From JAYFQE01 sp034927345 (GTDB taxonomy: Bacteria; Bacillota; Clostridia; Saccharofermentanales; UBA5734), in contig JAYFQE010000010.1 of assembly GCA_034927345.1 (NCBI GenBank), positions 13,386 through 77,385 on the forward strand: a stretch of 64,000 nucleotides of DNA, in the 5' to 3' direction. How positions within the stretch are numbered: the first letter of the stretch is position 1; each line of letters begins with the position of its first letter. The position numbers and the translations under genes were made by a program. Positions 44,243 to 53,393 of the stretch are shown one piece after another. The notes beneath the pieces were generated by a model. The model did no database searches, was not told the origin of the DNA, and saw only the letters and a list, made by a program, of their open reading frames with translations.

Positions 44243-45705
44243 ACGCTCGCCTCCCTGGGGAAAATAATCCTGACTTCGGTGCCTGCGCCGATCTTGCTCT
44301 CAATTACCATTTCAGCGTCATGTACCCGGGCAATTTCCTCGCAAAGCGCTAATCCCAGTCCGGCGCCGCCGGCTGAACGGGTACGGGCTTTATCCAGCAT
44401 GTAAAACGGCTGGCGGATCTTGTCGATCTCCGATTCAGGAATCCCGCGGCCATAATCTTGTACGCTCAGGAAAGGACGATTTTGCGCGTCAATAGCGGCC
44501 TGTAATTTGATCTCGCCGCCAGGAGACGAGGCTTTAGCGGCATTGTCCAGCAAATTGGACAACAGCGACCGGATCAATTCCCGATTGACCCGGATTGACC
44601 CCGGACTGCTGCTGCCTTTGAGGACAAGCTGACGGCTGTCCATCATCGGCTGACTGAGATTGACGGTTTCATGAACCAGGTCAGACAGTAAAACTTGATC
44701 CAGATCCGGTTTTGTCCGGCCTAAAAGAATCAGTTCCATCAGCAGCCGCGAGATATGTTCCAGATGCTTGCCTTCACGATAGATATAGTCGGCCTGGCGC
44801 ATGCGTTCTTCCGGCGCGATTTGCGGCGTCCGGCGCAGAATATCGGCAAAACCGATAATTGCCGTCAGCGGCGATTTGATCTCATGGCTGAGATTATCGA
44901 TAAATCGGGTCCGGTCCTCGTTCATTTGCTGCAGGATTGTTATGTTTTGCTCAACGGCATCGGCCATGTCGTTGAAATCCCGGCCCAGTTCCGCTAATTC
45001 ATCCGAACCCTTAACCGCCAGGCGTTGTGAATAATCTCCCGAAGCGATCCGGTTTGCTTTGGCTCTTAAAACGGCAATCGGCCTGGTCAGCAAGATGACC
45101 AGCAAGAGCAGGATCGCCGCGGCAGCGGTAGCGATAATCAACATCAGATCGGCATATTCCAGCAGCAGGCTGTCCAGTTGCGTGTATAAATAACTGACAT
45201 CCCGCGCGGTCGATAAGCAGTAGGATTGATTTTCCAGTTGAATCAGACTGGTTACAAAAAGCCAGGTCCGGCCATCTTGTTCAATGAAAACGGTATTGCG
45301 GCCGGATTCGGACAGATCGGCTTGTTCGGGATGGCTGTCGGTTCTTGTAAAGGGCAGATTGCTGTATACCAATTGCCCGTCGGCATATAATTCGGCATAT
45401 AAAGTTGGTTTTGACGTCGTGGATTTTGATCTGTGCCCGTACTGCTTATTATAAGATTCCGTCAAGCGGGCAAATGACTCCAACATGGCGGCCCGATCCA
45501 GGAAATGCTCTCCGGCCTGATAACGATCATGGATCAGGGTCGTCTGGACTGCCGTACTGAACAGATCGTGGGTCCGGATGCCGTTTAAACGGGTCTGGAG
45601 CAGATTTTGCTCATGCGTCTGCGCCAAAATAACCGTTGCGACCAGGCTGATGGCCAGGATCAGCAAAACCAGCGAACAAATGAAAATTTTCTGCCAGAAG
45701 CGCAT
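44239..45705 (-). CDS. Membrane sensor histidine kinase
   Basis: 488 residues: TM1 (7-29), extracellular sensor (30-184), TM2 (185-208), HAMP (about 208-260), HisKA with phospho-accepting His274 in NLSHEIKSPL, and HATPase with N-box LSNLLDNAAKA, YGRGIP and GGAGLGLAL. Autophosphorylates and passes the phosphate to the upstream-encoded regulator. Its ATG overlaps the regulator stop by one base. Confidence 0.94.
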   Translation of the reverse strand: MRFWQKIFICSLVLLILAISLVATVILAQTHEQNLLQTRLNGIRTHDLFSTAVQTTLIHDRYQAGEHFLDRAAMLESFARLTESYNKQYGHRSKSTTSKPTLYAELYADGQLVYSNLPFTRTDSHPEQADLSESGRNTVFIEQDGRTWLFVTSLIQLENQSYCLSTARDVSYLYTQLDSLLLEYADLMLIIATAAAAILLLLVILLTRPIAVLRAKANRIASGDYSQRLAVKGSDELAELGRDFNDMADAVEQNITILQQMNEDRTRFIDNLSHEIKSPLTAIIGFADILRRTPQIAPEERMRQADYIYREGKHLEHISRLLMELILLGRTKPDLDQVLLSDLVHETVNLSQPMMDSRQLVLKGSSSPGSIRVNRELIRSLLSNLLDNAAKASSPGGEIKLQAAIDAQNRPFLSVQDYGRGIPESEIDKIRQPFYMLDKARTRSAGGAGLGLALCEEIARVHDAEMVIESKIGAGTEVRIIFPREASV

Positions 45706-46358
45706 CAGCGGTCCAGCCGATACCCAATCTTGATAACGGCTTTGAGTTTATGATGAAAATCGAGTTTTTTCCTGAGCTGCATGATATGCATGTCGACCGT
45801 CCGCGATTCTCCGATAAAGCAATAACCCCAAACGGACTGCAGGATCCGTTCCCGGCTCAGCGCAATATCCGCATGCTCGATCAGCAAGACTAATAAGTCG
45901 AATTCCTTCGGGGTCAGCTGGACGATCTGGTCGCCTTGCCGGACCACCCGTTCCAATTGATTGACTTCGATATCGTCATACTGGAGCGGCTGGCTGGCGC
46001 GGTCGCAGCGGCGCAGGACCACTTCGATCCGGGCTATGAGTTCCATCGGCTCAAACGGTTTGACGATATAATCTTCCGCGCCCATCCTTAAGCCTTTAAC
46101 CCGGTCCGACAGTTTATCCCGCGCCGTCAGGAAAATGACCGGAATCTCCCGTCCGCGTATCAGTTCCATTAATTCAAAGCCATCCATGCCCGGCAGCATC
46201 ACATCGAGCAGAATCAGGCTGAAGCGATCGGTCTGCAAGCAAAAAAGCGCGTCCGAACCGTTCGGGCTGATTTTCTGTTCGTAACCGGACATCGTCAGAG
46301 AAGTTGCGATCAAAGCCGCGATAGCCGGATCATCTTCAACAATAAGGATTTTCTGCAT
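45705..46358 (-). CDS. OmpR-family response regulator
   Basis: 217 residues. Receiver with acidic pair at 9-10, phosphorylated Asp52 and Lys100; C-terminal winged helix (LTPKEFDLLVLL ... SVWGYCFIGESRTVDMHIMQLRKKL). ATG at 46358 begins the receiver (MQKILIVEDD); a frame open to 46457 adds residues unlike any receiver. First gene of a three-gene operon with overlapping ends. Confidence 0.94.
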   Translation of the reverse strand: MQKILIVEDDPAIAALIATSLTMSGYEQKISPNGSDALFCLQTDRFSLILLDVMLPGMDGFELMELIRGREIPVIFLTARDKLSDRVKGLRMGAEDYIVKPFEPMELIARIEVVLRRCDRASQPLQYDDIEVNQLERVVRQGDQIVQLTPKEFDLLVLLIEHADIALSRERILQSVWGYCFIGESRTVDMHIMQLRKKLDFHHKLKAVIKIGYRLDR

Positions 46359-46612
46359 GGATTTAACCCATTCTCTTTCATCATTTTGACGCCGACAGGC
46401 TTGCCGGTTCTTCTTTGCCGGCAGGTACTTATCGCAATTTGAATAATTATAACACATTTTCCTGGCAGCCCGGCTGTAAACCGGCCGGCAAATTGTATAT
46501 AATCCGTCAATTCTGTCCAGCTGTTTTCTATATATCCTGCTTGCCGCCCTATGTTATGATAATCTTGTCAGGAACAATGAAGACCGAAGATATGAATATC
46601 GAGGTATGAACG

Positions 46613-47449
46613 ATGTCCTCTTATTATCAAAAGGAGCAAAATGGCTGCGCCGCGACTGATTCACCGGAACCGGCGCTTGTTTTCTTCGATATTGACGGAA
46701 CCCTGGTCGGAAATCGGCCTGAACCGCCGGACTCGGCCGTGGATGCCATCCGCCGGCTGCGCCGCGGAGGGCATCTGGCTTTTATCAATACCGGCAGGCC
46801 GCTGTCCACAGTAACCCGGTCGCTCCTGCAGATCGGTTTTGACGGGGTTGTCGCTTCCTGCGGCGCTTATGTTTCATACGCCGGGCAGGAACTGCTGAAC
46901 CGGACGATCGATCCGGCCATATTAGCCGTCGTATTGCCGGCTTTGTGCGAAGCAAAGATAGATTTCTGGCTGGAAGGGCGTGATCAGGTTTACATCAGCG
47001 ACTACCGGCCGGGCGGTTCTATGGAACAGGTGATCGGCTGGCTGAAACAGGCAGACGCCAGAATCAGCGCCTGGCATGAACCACATCTTGAAGCCAATAA
47101 AATCAGTTTCCAGCTCTGCGGCGACAGCGATTATGAACGGTGCCGGCCAATATTGGAGCAGCATTTCCAGATCATCCGCCATAATCAGGAAAACGGCGAA
47201 CTCTTGCTGCCCGGCTTAACAAAAGCCAGCGGCATTCAGCTGCTGCTTGAGCATCTTCATCTGCCGCAAAGCAACACTTACGCTTTCGGCGACAGTCTGA
47301 ACGACCTGGATATGCTGACCTATGTCCATTACGGCATTGCCATGGGCAACAGCCGCGGCCAAGTCCGCCGGATATCCGATCACAGTACGGCCAGTCAGGA
47401 AGAAGACGGCATACTCCTGGGACTACGCCATTATAATTTGATTGAATAA
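46613..47449 (+). CDS. Cof-type HAD-superfamily phosphatase
   Basis: 278 residues. FDIDGTLVG carries the nucleophile, NTGRP motif II, and GDSLNDLDML and YGIAMGNSRG the C-terminal motifs. A type IIB cap lies between. Likely a sugar-phosphate phosphatase, substrate unknown. GAGGT precedes the ATG. A second HAD-IIB gene after that at 12967, with low similarity outside motifs. Confidence 0.88.
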   Translation: MSSYYQKEQNGCAATDSPEPALVFFDIDGTLVGNRPEPPDSAVDAIRRLRRGGHLAFINTGRPLSTVTRSLLQIGFDGVVASCGAYVSYAGQELLNRTIDPAILAVVLPALCEAKIDFWLEGRDQVYISDYRPGGSMEQVIGWLKQADARISAWHEPHLEANKISFQLCGDSDYERCRPILEQHFQIIRHNQENGELLLPGLTKASGIQLLLEHLHLPQSNTYAFGDSLNDLDMLTYVHYGIAMGNSRGQVRRISDHSTASQEEDGILLGLRHYNLIE

Positions 47450-47467
47450 ATCAGAAACTCTTCCCGC

Positions 47468-47836
47468 TCAGCGTTTCGGCGTTATCTCCAGCCAGTAATC
47501 GTCCGGATCATGGATGAAATAAAGTCCCATGGCCTGATTTTCATAACAGATACAGCCCATGGCCTGATGCAGGACATGAGCCGCTTCATAATCATCGGCA
47601 CGAAAACAAATGTGCGATTCATTGTCGCCCAGGTCATAGGGCGTTTGCCGGTCGCGCAGCCAGGTCAGCTCCAAACGGAAAGAACTGCTGCCGTCACCTA
47701 AAAACGCTAATTCAAAGCTGCCGTCCGCCGCCGGCGAACGCTGCATAACCTGAAGGCCGAGCGCTTCCCGATAGAACCGGATTGACCGTTCCAGATCCAG
47801 TACATTTAAATTGGCATGATCAATGGTAAATTCCAT
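47468..47836 (-). CDS. VOC-family (glyoxalase I-like) protein
   Basis: 122 residues with two beta-alpha-beta-beta-beta modules. Starts IDHANLNVLDLERSIRFYREALGL and ends YFIHDPDDYWLEI. His at the start and Glu in LEI at the end are metal ligands seen in lactoylglutathione lyases, but small VOC proteins have many roles. ATG at 47836 with GGGAGG 9 bases upstream. Convergent with the HAD gene. Confidence 0.85.
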   Translation of the reverse strand: MEFTIDHANLNVLDLERSIRFYREALGLQVMQRSPAADGSFELAFLGDGSSSFRLELTWLRDRQTPYDLGDNESHICFRADDYEAAHVLHQAMGCICYENQAMGLYFIHDPDDYWLEITPKR

Positions 47837-48028
47837 GATCGATATCCTCCCTTGGCATCCCATCCGGGAATCCGCTTATTCCCTCATCATAAGCAACGCT
47901 TTATCTTGCGTCAAGGCAATTGTTTTATATCCTGACTCAGCTTTCTCATCCTGTGGAGCAACGATAAGCGTCCAAAAAATCTATGGCATCGTTTAGACAA
48001 TAATCCCTGTTTTTTTCAAAAAAATCCT

Positions 48029-48047
48029 ATGGTATTATAGGTACCAT
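48029..48047 (+). promoter_or_regulatory. Extended -10 box within a dyad, before the oxoamine synthase
   Basis: TGGTATTAT (48030-48038) is a TG-extended -10 box. The surrounding ATGGTA...TACCAT (arms 48029-48034 and 48042-48047) form a dyad that would cover the start site, so a repressor could act here. Confidence 0.35.
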
Positions 48048-48072
48048 GATCTGCTGTAAGGAGTGTGATGCT

Positions 48073-49299
48073 ATGGATCTTTTCCAAAAATGCCGCGAGT
48101 ACACCCGGGCCAAACAAGCGATGACCATGGGGATCTATCCTTTTTTTCATACCCTGACATCCGGACAAGACACAGAAGTGCTTATGGACGGCCATCGCAC
48201 GCTCATGCTTGGCTCCAACAACTACCTTGGCCTGACCGCTGATCCGCGGGTCAAAGAAGCCGCTATCCGCGCGATTCAAAAATATGGATCCGGCTGTTCG
48301 GGATCGCGTTTTCTTAACGGCACGCTCGACATCCATGTCGCATTAGAACAAGATCTGGCGCGATTCCTGCAAAAAGACGACTGCTTGATTTTTTCAACCG
48401 GTTTTCAGACAAATCTTTCCATCATATCGTCGATAGCCGGACGCAACGACTACATTTTATCCGACGCCATGAATCATGCCAGCATTATCGACGGCACCCG
48501 CCTCAGTTTTGCTAAAACCCAAAAATATAAACACAGCGATATGGAGGATCTGGCCCGGCTGCTCGAATCATGCGCCGCCGATGAAAAAGGCGGCATTCTG
48601 ATCGTTACCGACGGCGTTTTCAGCATGGAAGGCGAAATCTGCGCCCTGCCGGATATTGTCAAACTAGCCCGCCGTTACGGAGCCCGCATCATGGTCGACG
48701 ACGCTCACGCCATCGGCGTCCTGGGAGAACGCGGCCGCGGTACAGCCGAATATTTCGGTTTGACAAATGAAGTTGACCTGATCATGAATACCTTCTCAAA
48801 AACCCTGGCTTCCCTGGGCGGCTGTGTCGCCGGAGACGCCGACGCCGTGCATTATATCAAACATACGGCCAGGCCTTTTATCTTCAGCGCCAGCATTCCG
48901 CCGGCACAAGTGGCCGCCGCCCACGAGGCTTTACGCATCCTTGAAGCCGAGCCGCAGCGAGTCCGGCGGCTTAACGACATAGCGGCCTATATGAAAAACG
49001 GTTTGAAGAACCTTCCTCATGTCAGGATCCGCGAAAGCGGCAATGACCTGGTGCCAATTATCCCCATACTGACCGGGAATGTCGGACGTACGCTTTATAC
49101 CGCTAAAAAGCTGCTGGACCGCGGGGTTTATGTTAATCCTGTTTTCCCGCCGGCCGTTCCCCGCGAATGTTGTTTATTGCGCACCAGCTATACGGCAACG
49201 CATACTGACGCCCAGCTTAATGAAGCTCTGGAGATCATCGGCCAGGTTTTTACCGATATGGCCGAGGAAACGCAGGTCGACTTTGATGTCGATATATAA
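48073..49299 (+). CDS. Alpha-oxoamine synthase, serine palmitoyltransferase-like
   Basis: 408 residues, PLP fold type I. PLP Lys243 is in TFSKTLASLGG; MNHASIIDG contains the His stacking on PLP and MVDDAHAIG the Asp. Stretches such as GIYPFF, QDTEVLMDGH, LGSNNYLGLT and GCSGSRFLNGTL match what I recall of bacterial (Bacteroidetes-type) serine palmitoyltransferase more closely than BioF or Kbl. The family condenses an amino acid with an acyl-CoA. AAGGAG lies 9 bases before ATG 48073; the upstream frame reaches 48046. No bio or other lipid gene is adjacent, so the exact substrate pair is uncertain. Confidence 0.8.
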   Translation: MDLFQKCREYTRAKQAMTMGIYPFFHTLTSGQDTEVLMDGHRTLMLGSNNYLGLTADPRVKEAAIRAIQKYGSGCSGSRFLNGTLDIHVALEQDLARFLQKDDCLIFSTGFQTNLSIISSIAGRNDYILSDAMNHASIIDGTRLSFAKTQKYKHSDMEDLARLLESCAADEKGGILIVTDGVFSMEGEICALPDIVKLARRYGARIMVDDAHAIGVLGERGRGTAEYFGLTNEVDLIMNTFSKTLASLGGCVAGDADAVHYIKHTARPFIFSASIPPAQVAAAHEALRILEAEPQRVRRLNDIAAYMKNGLKNLPHVRIRESGNDLVPIIPILTGNVGRTLYTAKKLLDRGVYVNPVFPPAVPRECCLLRTSYTATHTDAQLNEALEIIGQVFTDMAEETQVDFDVDI

Positions 49300-49424
49300 A
49301 CGGCGTTTTCAGGCAGAACGATCCGTTTGACGAAATGCAAACAGGCCGGTTATTGGACAAAATATCACATATCGATAATATATATGAACGTTTTATGATT
49401 TTTCTCCGTAACGAATCCGTAAGT

Positions 49425-49476
49425 AAGGCCGTTATATAGGTAAAGCAGTTCAGCCTAACCTGTATAACGGCCTTTT
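49425..49476 (+). terminator. Long hairpin with U run upstream of the secreted-protein gene
   Basis: AAGGCCGTTATA (49425-49436) pairs perfectly with TATAACGGCCTT (49463-49474), extended by AGGT/ACCT, followed by TT. It lies 125 bases past the oxoamine synthase stop and 33 before the next ATG, so it may be a terminator or a leader element. Confidence 0.6.
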
Positions 49477-49507
49477 CAGGCCATCCAAACAATGGAGGTG
49501 CGGATTC

Positions 49508-49966
49508 ATGTCTCGATGGAACAAATGCTGGATTCTGATGCTGACAGCCGGAGTGATTGTTCTTCTGATTTTATTTTTACCGTCAAATCCGGTTGAAGCC
49601 GCGGTTATGGAAGACCAGGCGATGAGTGAACCGATCGTTCAGCCCATGTGGTACAACACATCCTGGACCTATACGCAGCTGACTTTTTCATCCGGCGGAG
49701 TAGCGCAATGCTCGGCCATTATCCAGGGACTGCCGGGAACAACCCGGATAACGGCTGTTGTCCTGTTGGAGCGGCAGCTTGCGGACGGATCGTGGTATCT
49801 CGTCAAAGCCTGGCGCGGCGTCGGCGTTTACGGTGATTTGCTGACCTTCGACGAAAACTGGGGTCCGGTCGTCTCCGGTTATACCTACCGGCTGACCATC
49901 AACGCCTCCGTCACACGCAACGGGGTCGTCGAATCGGTCACCAGCAGCGACCTGGCGACTCACTAG
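49508..49966 (+). CDS. Small secreted protein, unknown function
   Basis: 152 residues. Signal peptide (about 1-32, hydrophobic core LMLTAGVIVLLILFL, AxA-like end). The mature part is beta-rich, with aromatic strands (SGGVAQCSAIIQGLP, TYRLTINASVT), suggesting an Ig-like or jelly-roll fold. A single Cys. TGGAGG precedes the ATG by 8 bases. I do not recognise a named family. Confidence 0.65.
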   Translation: MSRWNKCWILMLTAGVIVLLILFLPSNPVEAAVMEDQAMSEPIVQPMWYNTSWTYTQLTFSSGGVAQCSAIIQGLPGTTRITAVVLLERQLADGSWYLVKAWRGVGVYGDLLTFDENWGPVVSGYTYRLTINASVTRNGVVESVTSSDLATH

Positions 49967-49991
49967 GCATAGCCGCCGCTGTTTTGCCGGT

Positions 49992-50888
49992 TCATAGATT
50001 CATATATTCCCGCAGGTGCGGAATCGACGAAGCGGCGCCGGCTCTCGTAACCGTCAGGCCGGCCGCTTTGACCGCCATGGACAGGGCGGCCGGATCATCC
50101 TGGTTATTATCGATCAAAGCAAGATAGGTGCCGATAAAGGTATCGCCGGCAGCCGTGGTGTCAACAACCGGGCCGGCATGCCACGCCGGCAGGTCCAGCC
50201 TGGTTGTCCGCCAGGCAAACAGCATGCCCCGGCCGCCCAGAGTCAGAATGATCCTGGCTTGCGGATAGCGCTGAGCCAACTGTTCCAGGATGCGGTCCGG
50301 CTGATCGCAGCCGGAAGCCGCGTCATAACCGAGCAGAGCGGCGCCCTCGCCCTCATTAACAATCAGGTAGTCGACCAAATTCAACGGCAGGGCCAGAGCC
50401 CGTTCATCCATCGGCGCCGGATTCAGGGCGATGCGGCAGCCTTTGTCTTTAGCCAGACACATCATCTCGGCGATGCCGTCAGTCTCATTCTGAAAAAGGA
50501 CAATTTCGCTGCCGTTCAGCCGGGCAGCCGCTGCCGGCACGAAATCGTCCGGCTGATTGCGATTGGCTCCACTGTATAAAATAATGCAGTTTTCACCATG
50601 CTTGTCTACCTGGATAATGGCATGGCCATTACTGCAAGCCAAAGTGCTTACACCTGATACATCCACCTGATCGGCAGCTAAAAAATCCAACAGGAATCCG
50701 CCTTCACGGCCGATGCAGCCAACATGGCCGATATGGCCGCCGGCCCGGGCGACGGCTATAGACTGGTTCAGGCCTTTGCCGCCGGGAAAAATATCGAGTC
50801 GGTCTGCCGTATAAGTCTCGCCAGGCCTGATAAAATGATCCATAGTGTAAACATAATCGATATTGAGCGAGCCAAAATTGATAACCAT
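49992..50888 (-). CDS. rbsK: Ribokinase-like PfkB-family sugar kinase
   Basis: 298 residues. GGKGLNQSIAVARAGG near the start and the C-terminal DTTAAGDTFIGTYLA (anion hole and catalytic Asp) are PfkB signatures; the order and length match ribokinase. ATG 50888 lies 5 bases after GGGAGG. Divergent from an AraC gene, with no transporter adjacent. Other sugars are possible. Confidence 0.85.
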   Translation of the reverse strand: MVINFGSLNIDYVYTMDHFIRPGETYTADRLDIFPGGKGLNQSIAVARAGGHIGHVGCIGREGGFLLDFLAADQVDVSGVSTLACSNGHAIIQVDKHGENCIILYSGANRNQPDDFVPAAAARLNGSEIVLFQNETDGIAEMMCLAKDKGCRIALNPAPMDERALALPLNLVDYLIVNEGEGAALLGYDAASGCDQPDRILEQLAQRYPQARIILTLGGRGMLFAWRTTRLDLPAWHAGPVVDTTAAGDTFIGTYLALIDNNQDDPAALSMAVKAAGLTVTRAGAASSIPHLREYMNL

Positions 50889-50936
50889 TGCATCCTCCCA
50901 TTGTTCCGGCATCTCCTGTTGTCCGCCTGACGCCCG

Positions 50937-50945
50937 TGATATAAT
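50937..50945 (+). promoter_or_regulatory. Extended -10 promoter of the third AraC gene
   Basis: TGATATAAT with perfect TATAAT at 50940-50945 and the TG extension; no -35 at proper spacing. The AraC ATG is 92 bases downstream. Confidence 0.5.
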
Positions 50946-51036
50946 GACACCAAAGCATCAGGCCGCTGCCGCCGGATCGATCTGATTATACTCGCTTTAC
51001 GTCGGCAGCGGCAACCTGGAAATTTGAGGCTGTGAA

Positions 51037-51930
51037 ATGGACATACCGTTTAAAGCAACGCCCCTGGTTGATATCATCCAGGTTGACGCCCTATATACAC
51101 TACATTATTTTGAATATGCCCGGGATTATCTTTTTACCGGCGAAAAGCATGATTTCTGGGAGATGGCTTATATCGACAGAGGCGAAGCCGGCGTCATGGC
51201 CGACAATACCGGTTTCCAGCTAAAGGCCGGCGAAGCGATCTTCCACCGGCCTAACGAGTATCATAACATCTGGGCTAACGGCACTTTCACAAACGTCGTT
51301 ATCGTTTCCTTTTCCTGCGGCAGTCCGGCGATGGCTTTTTTTCAGAAAAAAATCCTGCAGCTGGGCCCCAAAGAAAAGGAATGGCTGGCCATGATGCTGA
51401 AAGAAGGACAGGCGGCCTTCAAAGAAAGCCTGTCGATTGTCGATCTGACCGGTTTTACCGTCCGCGAAGACGCGCCTTTCGGCAGTTTACAATTGATCAA
51501 GATCCTGCTGGAACAGCTGCTGATCAGCCTGATGCGCGACGCAACGGCGATTTCCCGCGAGAGCCGTCAGTCTGCCGACACAAAAGTTCAGCATGAACAG
51601 CGGGTCGTCGAGCAGATCAACCAATATCTCGAGCAGAATCTGCAGCGCGCCATTACTTTGGACGAATTATGCAGTCACCTCTTGTTTTCCAGAACCTATT
51701 TGAAACAAATCTATAAGAAGTGGACCGGCGACAGCATCATGCACCATTTTCTATTAATGAAAATGAATGCTGCCCGCCGACTGATCAGCGAGCAGCAATA
51801 CACCTTTACCGAAATTGCGCAAAAACTCGGGTTTTGTTCGGTCCACCATTTCTCCCGGACATTCAGCCGGCTTGTTCATTTAACGCCCAGCGAATACGCC
51901 CGTTCCGTCCAGTCACGCGGTATGCTTTGA
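51037..51930 (+). CDS. AraC-family transcriptional regulator
   Basis: 297 residues. N-terminal cupin (DFWEMAYIDRGEAG, FHRPNEYHNIWAN) and a C-terminal double HTH (LLFSRTYLKQIYKKWTG; IAQKLGFCSVHHFSRTFS). The third such regulator in the window. Located between rbsK and the hexomutase operon, either of which could be its target. TGAGG precedes the ATG by 7 bases. Confidence 0.88.
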   Translation: MDIPFKATPLVDIIQVDALYTLHYFEYARDYLFTGEKHDFWEMAYIDRGEAGVMADNTGFQLKAGEAIFHRPNEYHNIWANGTFTNVVIVSFSCGSPAMAFFQKKILQLGPKEKEWLAMMLKEGQAAFKESLSIVDLTGFTVREDAPFGSLQLIKILLEQLLISLMRDATAISRESRQSADTKVQHEQRVVEQINQYLEQNLQRAITLDELCSHLLFSRTYLKQIYKKWTGDSIMHHFLLMKMNAARRLISEQQYTFTEIAQKLGFCSVHHFSRTFSRLVHLTPSEYARSVQSRGML

Positions 51931-51977
51931 GTCAAGTCATCCAGGCGCCGGACCGGTTTGTATCTAATGCCGGCTTA

Positions 51978-53393
51978 TCATTCCAGTTCCAGGAATGCAG
52001 ACAGTGTTAAACTGGTTGCCTCTGCCAGTTCCTGTTTTGGCATTTCGCAAAATATGCGCAGCAAGGGTTCTGTTCCGGAAAAACGGGCGATAATCCAGCC
52101 GCCGTTTGCAAAATAGACTTTGCAGCCATCCAGCCAGCTAACATGATCGACCGGTTCGGAAAATTCCGGCAGATGATGGTCGACCATCAGACTTTGATGG
52201 ATAGCCTGTTTTTTCTCAGCCGAGAATCGGAAATCCTGTTCGGTCATATAGAGTTCTCCGAACTGGGCTACGATTTCTTTATACAGCGCCGAGAGGCTCA
52301 ATCCTGTAACCGCCAGCATTTCAACCAGCAAAGACGCCGCGTAGATGCCGTCTTTGCCCGGTATATGGCCGCGCACCGTCAAACCGCCGGATGATTCGCC
52401 GCCGATGACCGCTTTGGTTTCCTGCATTTTTGCTGAAATATGCTTGAAGCCAACCGGAACCTCATAACAGGTTTCGCCGAATTTTGCCGCAACGCGGTCG
52501 AGCATGTGCGTTGTAGCCAGATTACGTACACAGGGGCCGCGCCAGCCCTTTCGCGACAGCAAATAATAATAGAGCAGGACGAGTATTTGGTTGGGATGCA
52601 GGAAATGGCCCTGATCGTCGATGATGCCGAGCCGGTCGGCGTCGCCGTCGGTGGCGATGCCCAAATCGCAATGATGTTCCAGGACAATTTGTTTCAAAGC
52701 GTTCAGGGTTTCAACATTGGGCGAAGGCAGCCGGCCGCCAAATAAGGTGTCGCGCCGTTCGTGGATCACTTCGACGTCGCAGCGGGCCGTCATCAAAATG
52801 GTCTGCAGGCTGGTCCGCGAGACGCCGAACATCGGATCGAGCGCTATTTTCAGATCGCGGCCGCGGATGGCGTCCATGTTGACCGCCTGAATGATGGCGT
52901 CGATATAGGCGTTGGAAGGATTGATCCGATTAACCAGCCCGCTCTTCTCCGCAGTATCGATCGGCAGCGTTTTGATCTGATCCGGCGAAACCGCGTCGAT
53001 AAAGCGTTCCAGACGGGCGGTCACTTCGGCGTCGGCATCCCGGCCGCCGGCCGTAAACAGCTTGACGCCATTATAGATAGCCGGATTATGGCTGGCGGTT
53101 ACAGCCAGGCCATACGCGGTCCCATATCGTTTAACTGTGAACATGACCAGCGGAGTCGGCGCTTCGCGGTCGATCAGCTGAGAGGTGACGCCGTTGCCGG
53201 CTAAAACTTCGGCTGCCCATTCCGCTGCTTCGCGGGACAGAAACCGCCGGTCGTACCCAATGATCACGCCGGTATCGGCCACCTTCTCCTGCGTCATCAT
53301 ATCGGCCAATCCCTGGCATAACAAGCATACGTTGGCTTTTGTGAATTCATCGGCGATTATGGCGCGCCAGCCGCCTGTTCCAAAACGGATCAT
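51978..53393 (-). CDS. Phosphohexomutase (phosphoglucomutase/phosphomannomutase family)
   Basis: 471 residues, four-domain alpha-D-phosphohexomutase. Active-site Ser101 in TASHNP, metal loop DGDADR at 249-254, sugar-binding GGESSG and phosphate-binding RFSGTEP. Moves phosphate between C1 and C6 of a hexose. Its ATG overlaps the upstream nucleotidyltransferase stop (ATGA). Last gene of a kinase-nucleotidyltransferase-mutase operon. Confidence 0.92.
   Translation of the reverse strand: MIRFGTGGWRAIIADEFTKANVCLLCQGLADMMTQEKVADTGVIIGYDRRFLSREAAEWAAEVLAGNGVTSQLIDREAPTPLVMFTVKRYGTAYGLAVTASHNPAIYNGVKLFTAGGRDADAEVTARLERFIDAVSPDQIKTLPIDTAEKSGLVNRINPSNAYIDAIIQAVNMDAIRGRDLKIALDPMFGVSRTSLQTILMTARCDVEVIHERRDTLFGGRLPSPNVETLNALKQIVLEHHCDLGIATDGDADRLGIIDDQGHFLHPNQILVLLYYYLLSRKGWRGPCVRNLATTHMLDRVAAKFGETCYEVPVGFKHISAKMQETKAVIGGESSGGLTVRGHIPGKDGIYAASLLVEMLAVTGLSLSALYKEIVAQFGELYMTEQDFRFSAEKKQAIHQSLMVDHHLPEFSEPVDHVSWLDGCKVYFANGGWIIARFSGTEPLLRIFCEMPKQELAEATSLTLSAFLELE

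Noticed and set aside
48073..49299. bioF of a biotin operon
   Set aside because: No other biotin gene is adjacent and the sequence stretches look closer to serine palmitoyltransferase; phylogeny would decide.
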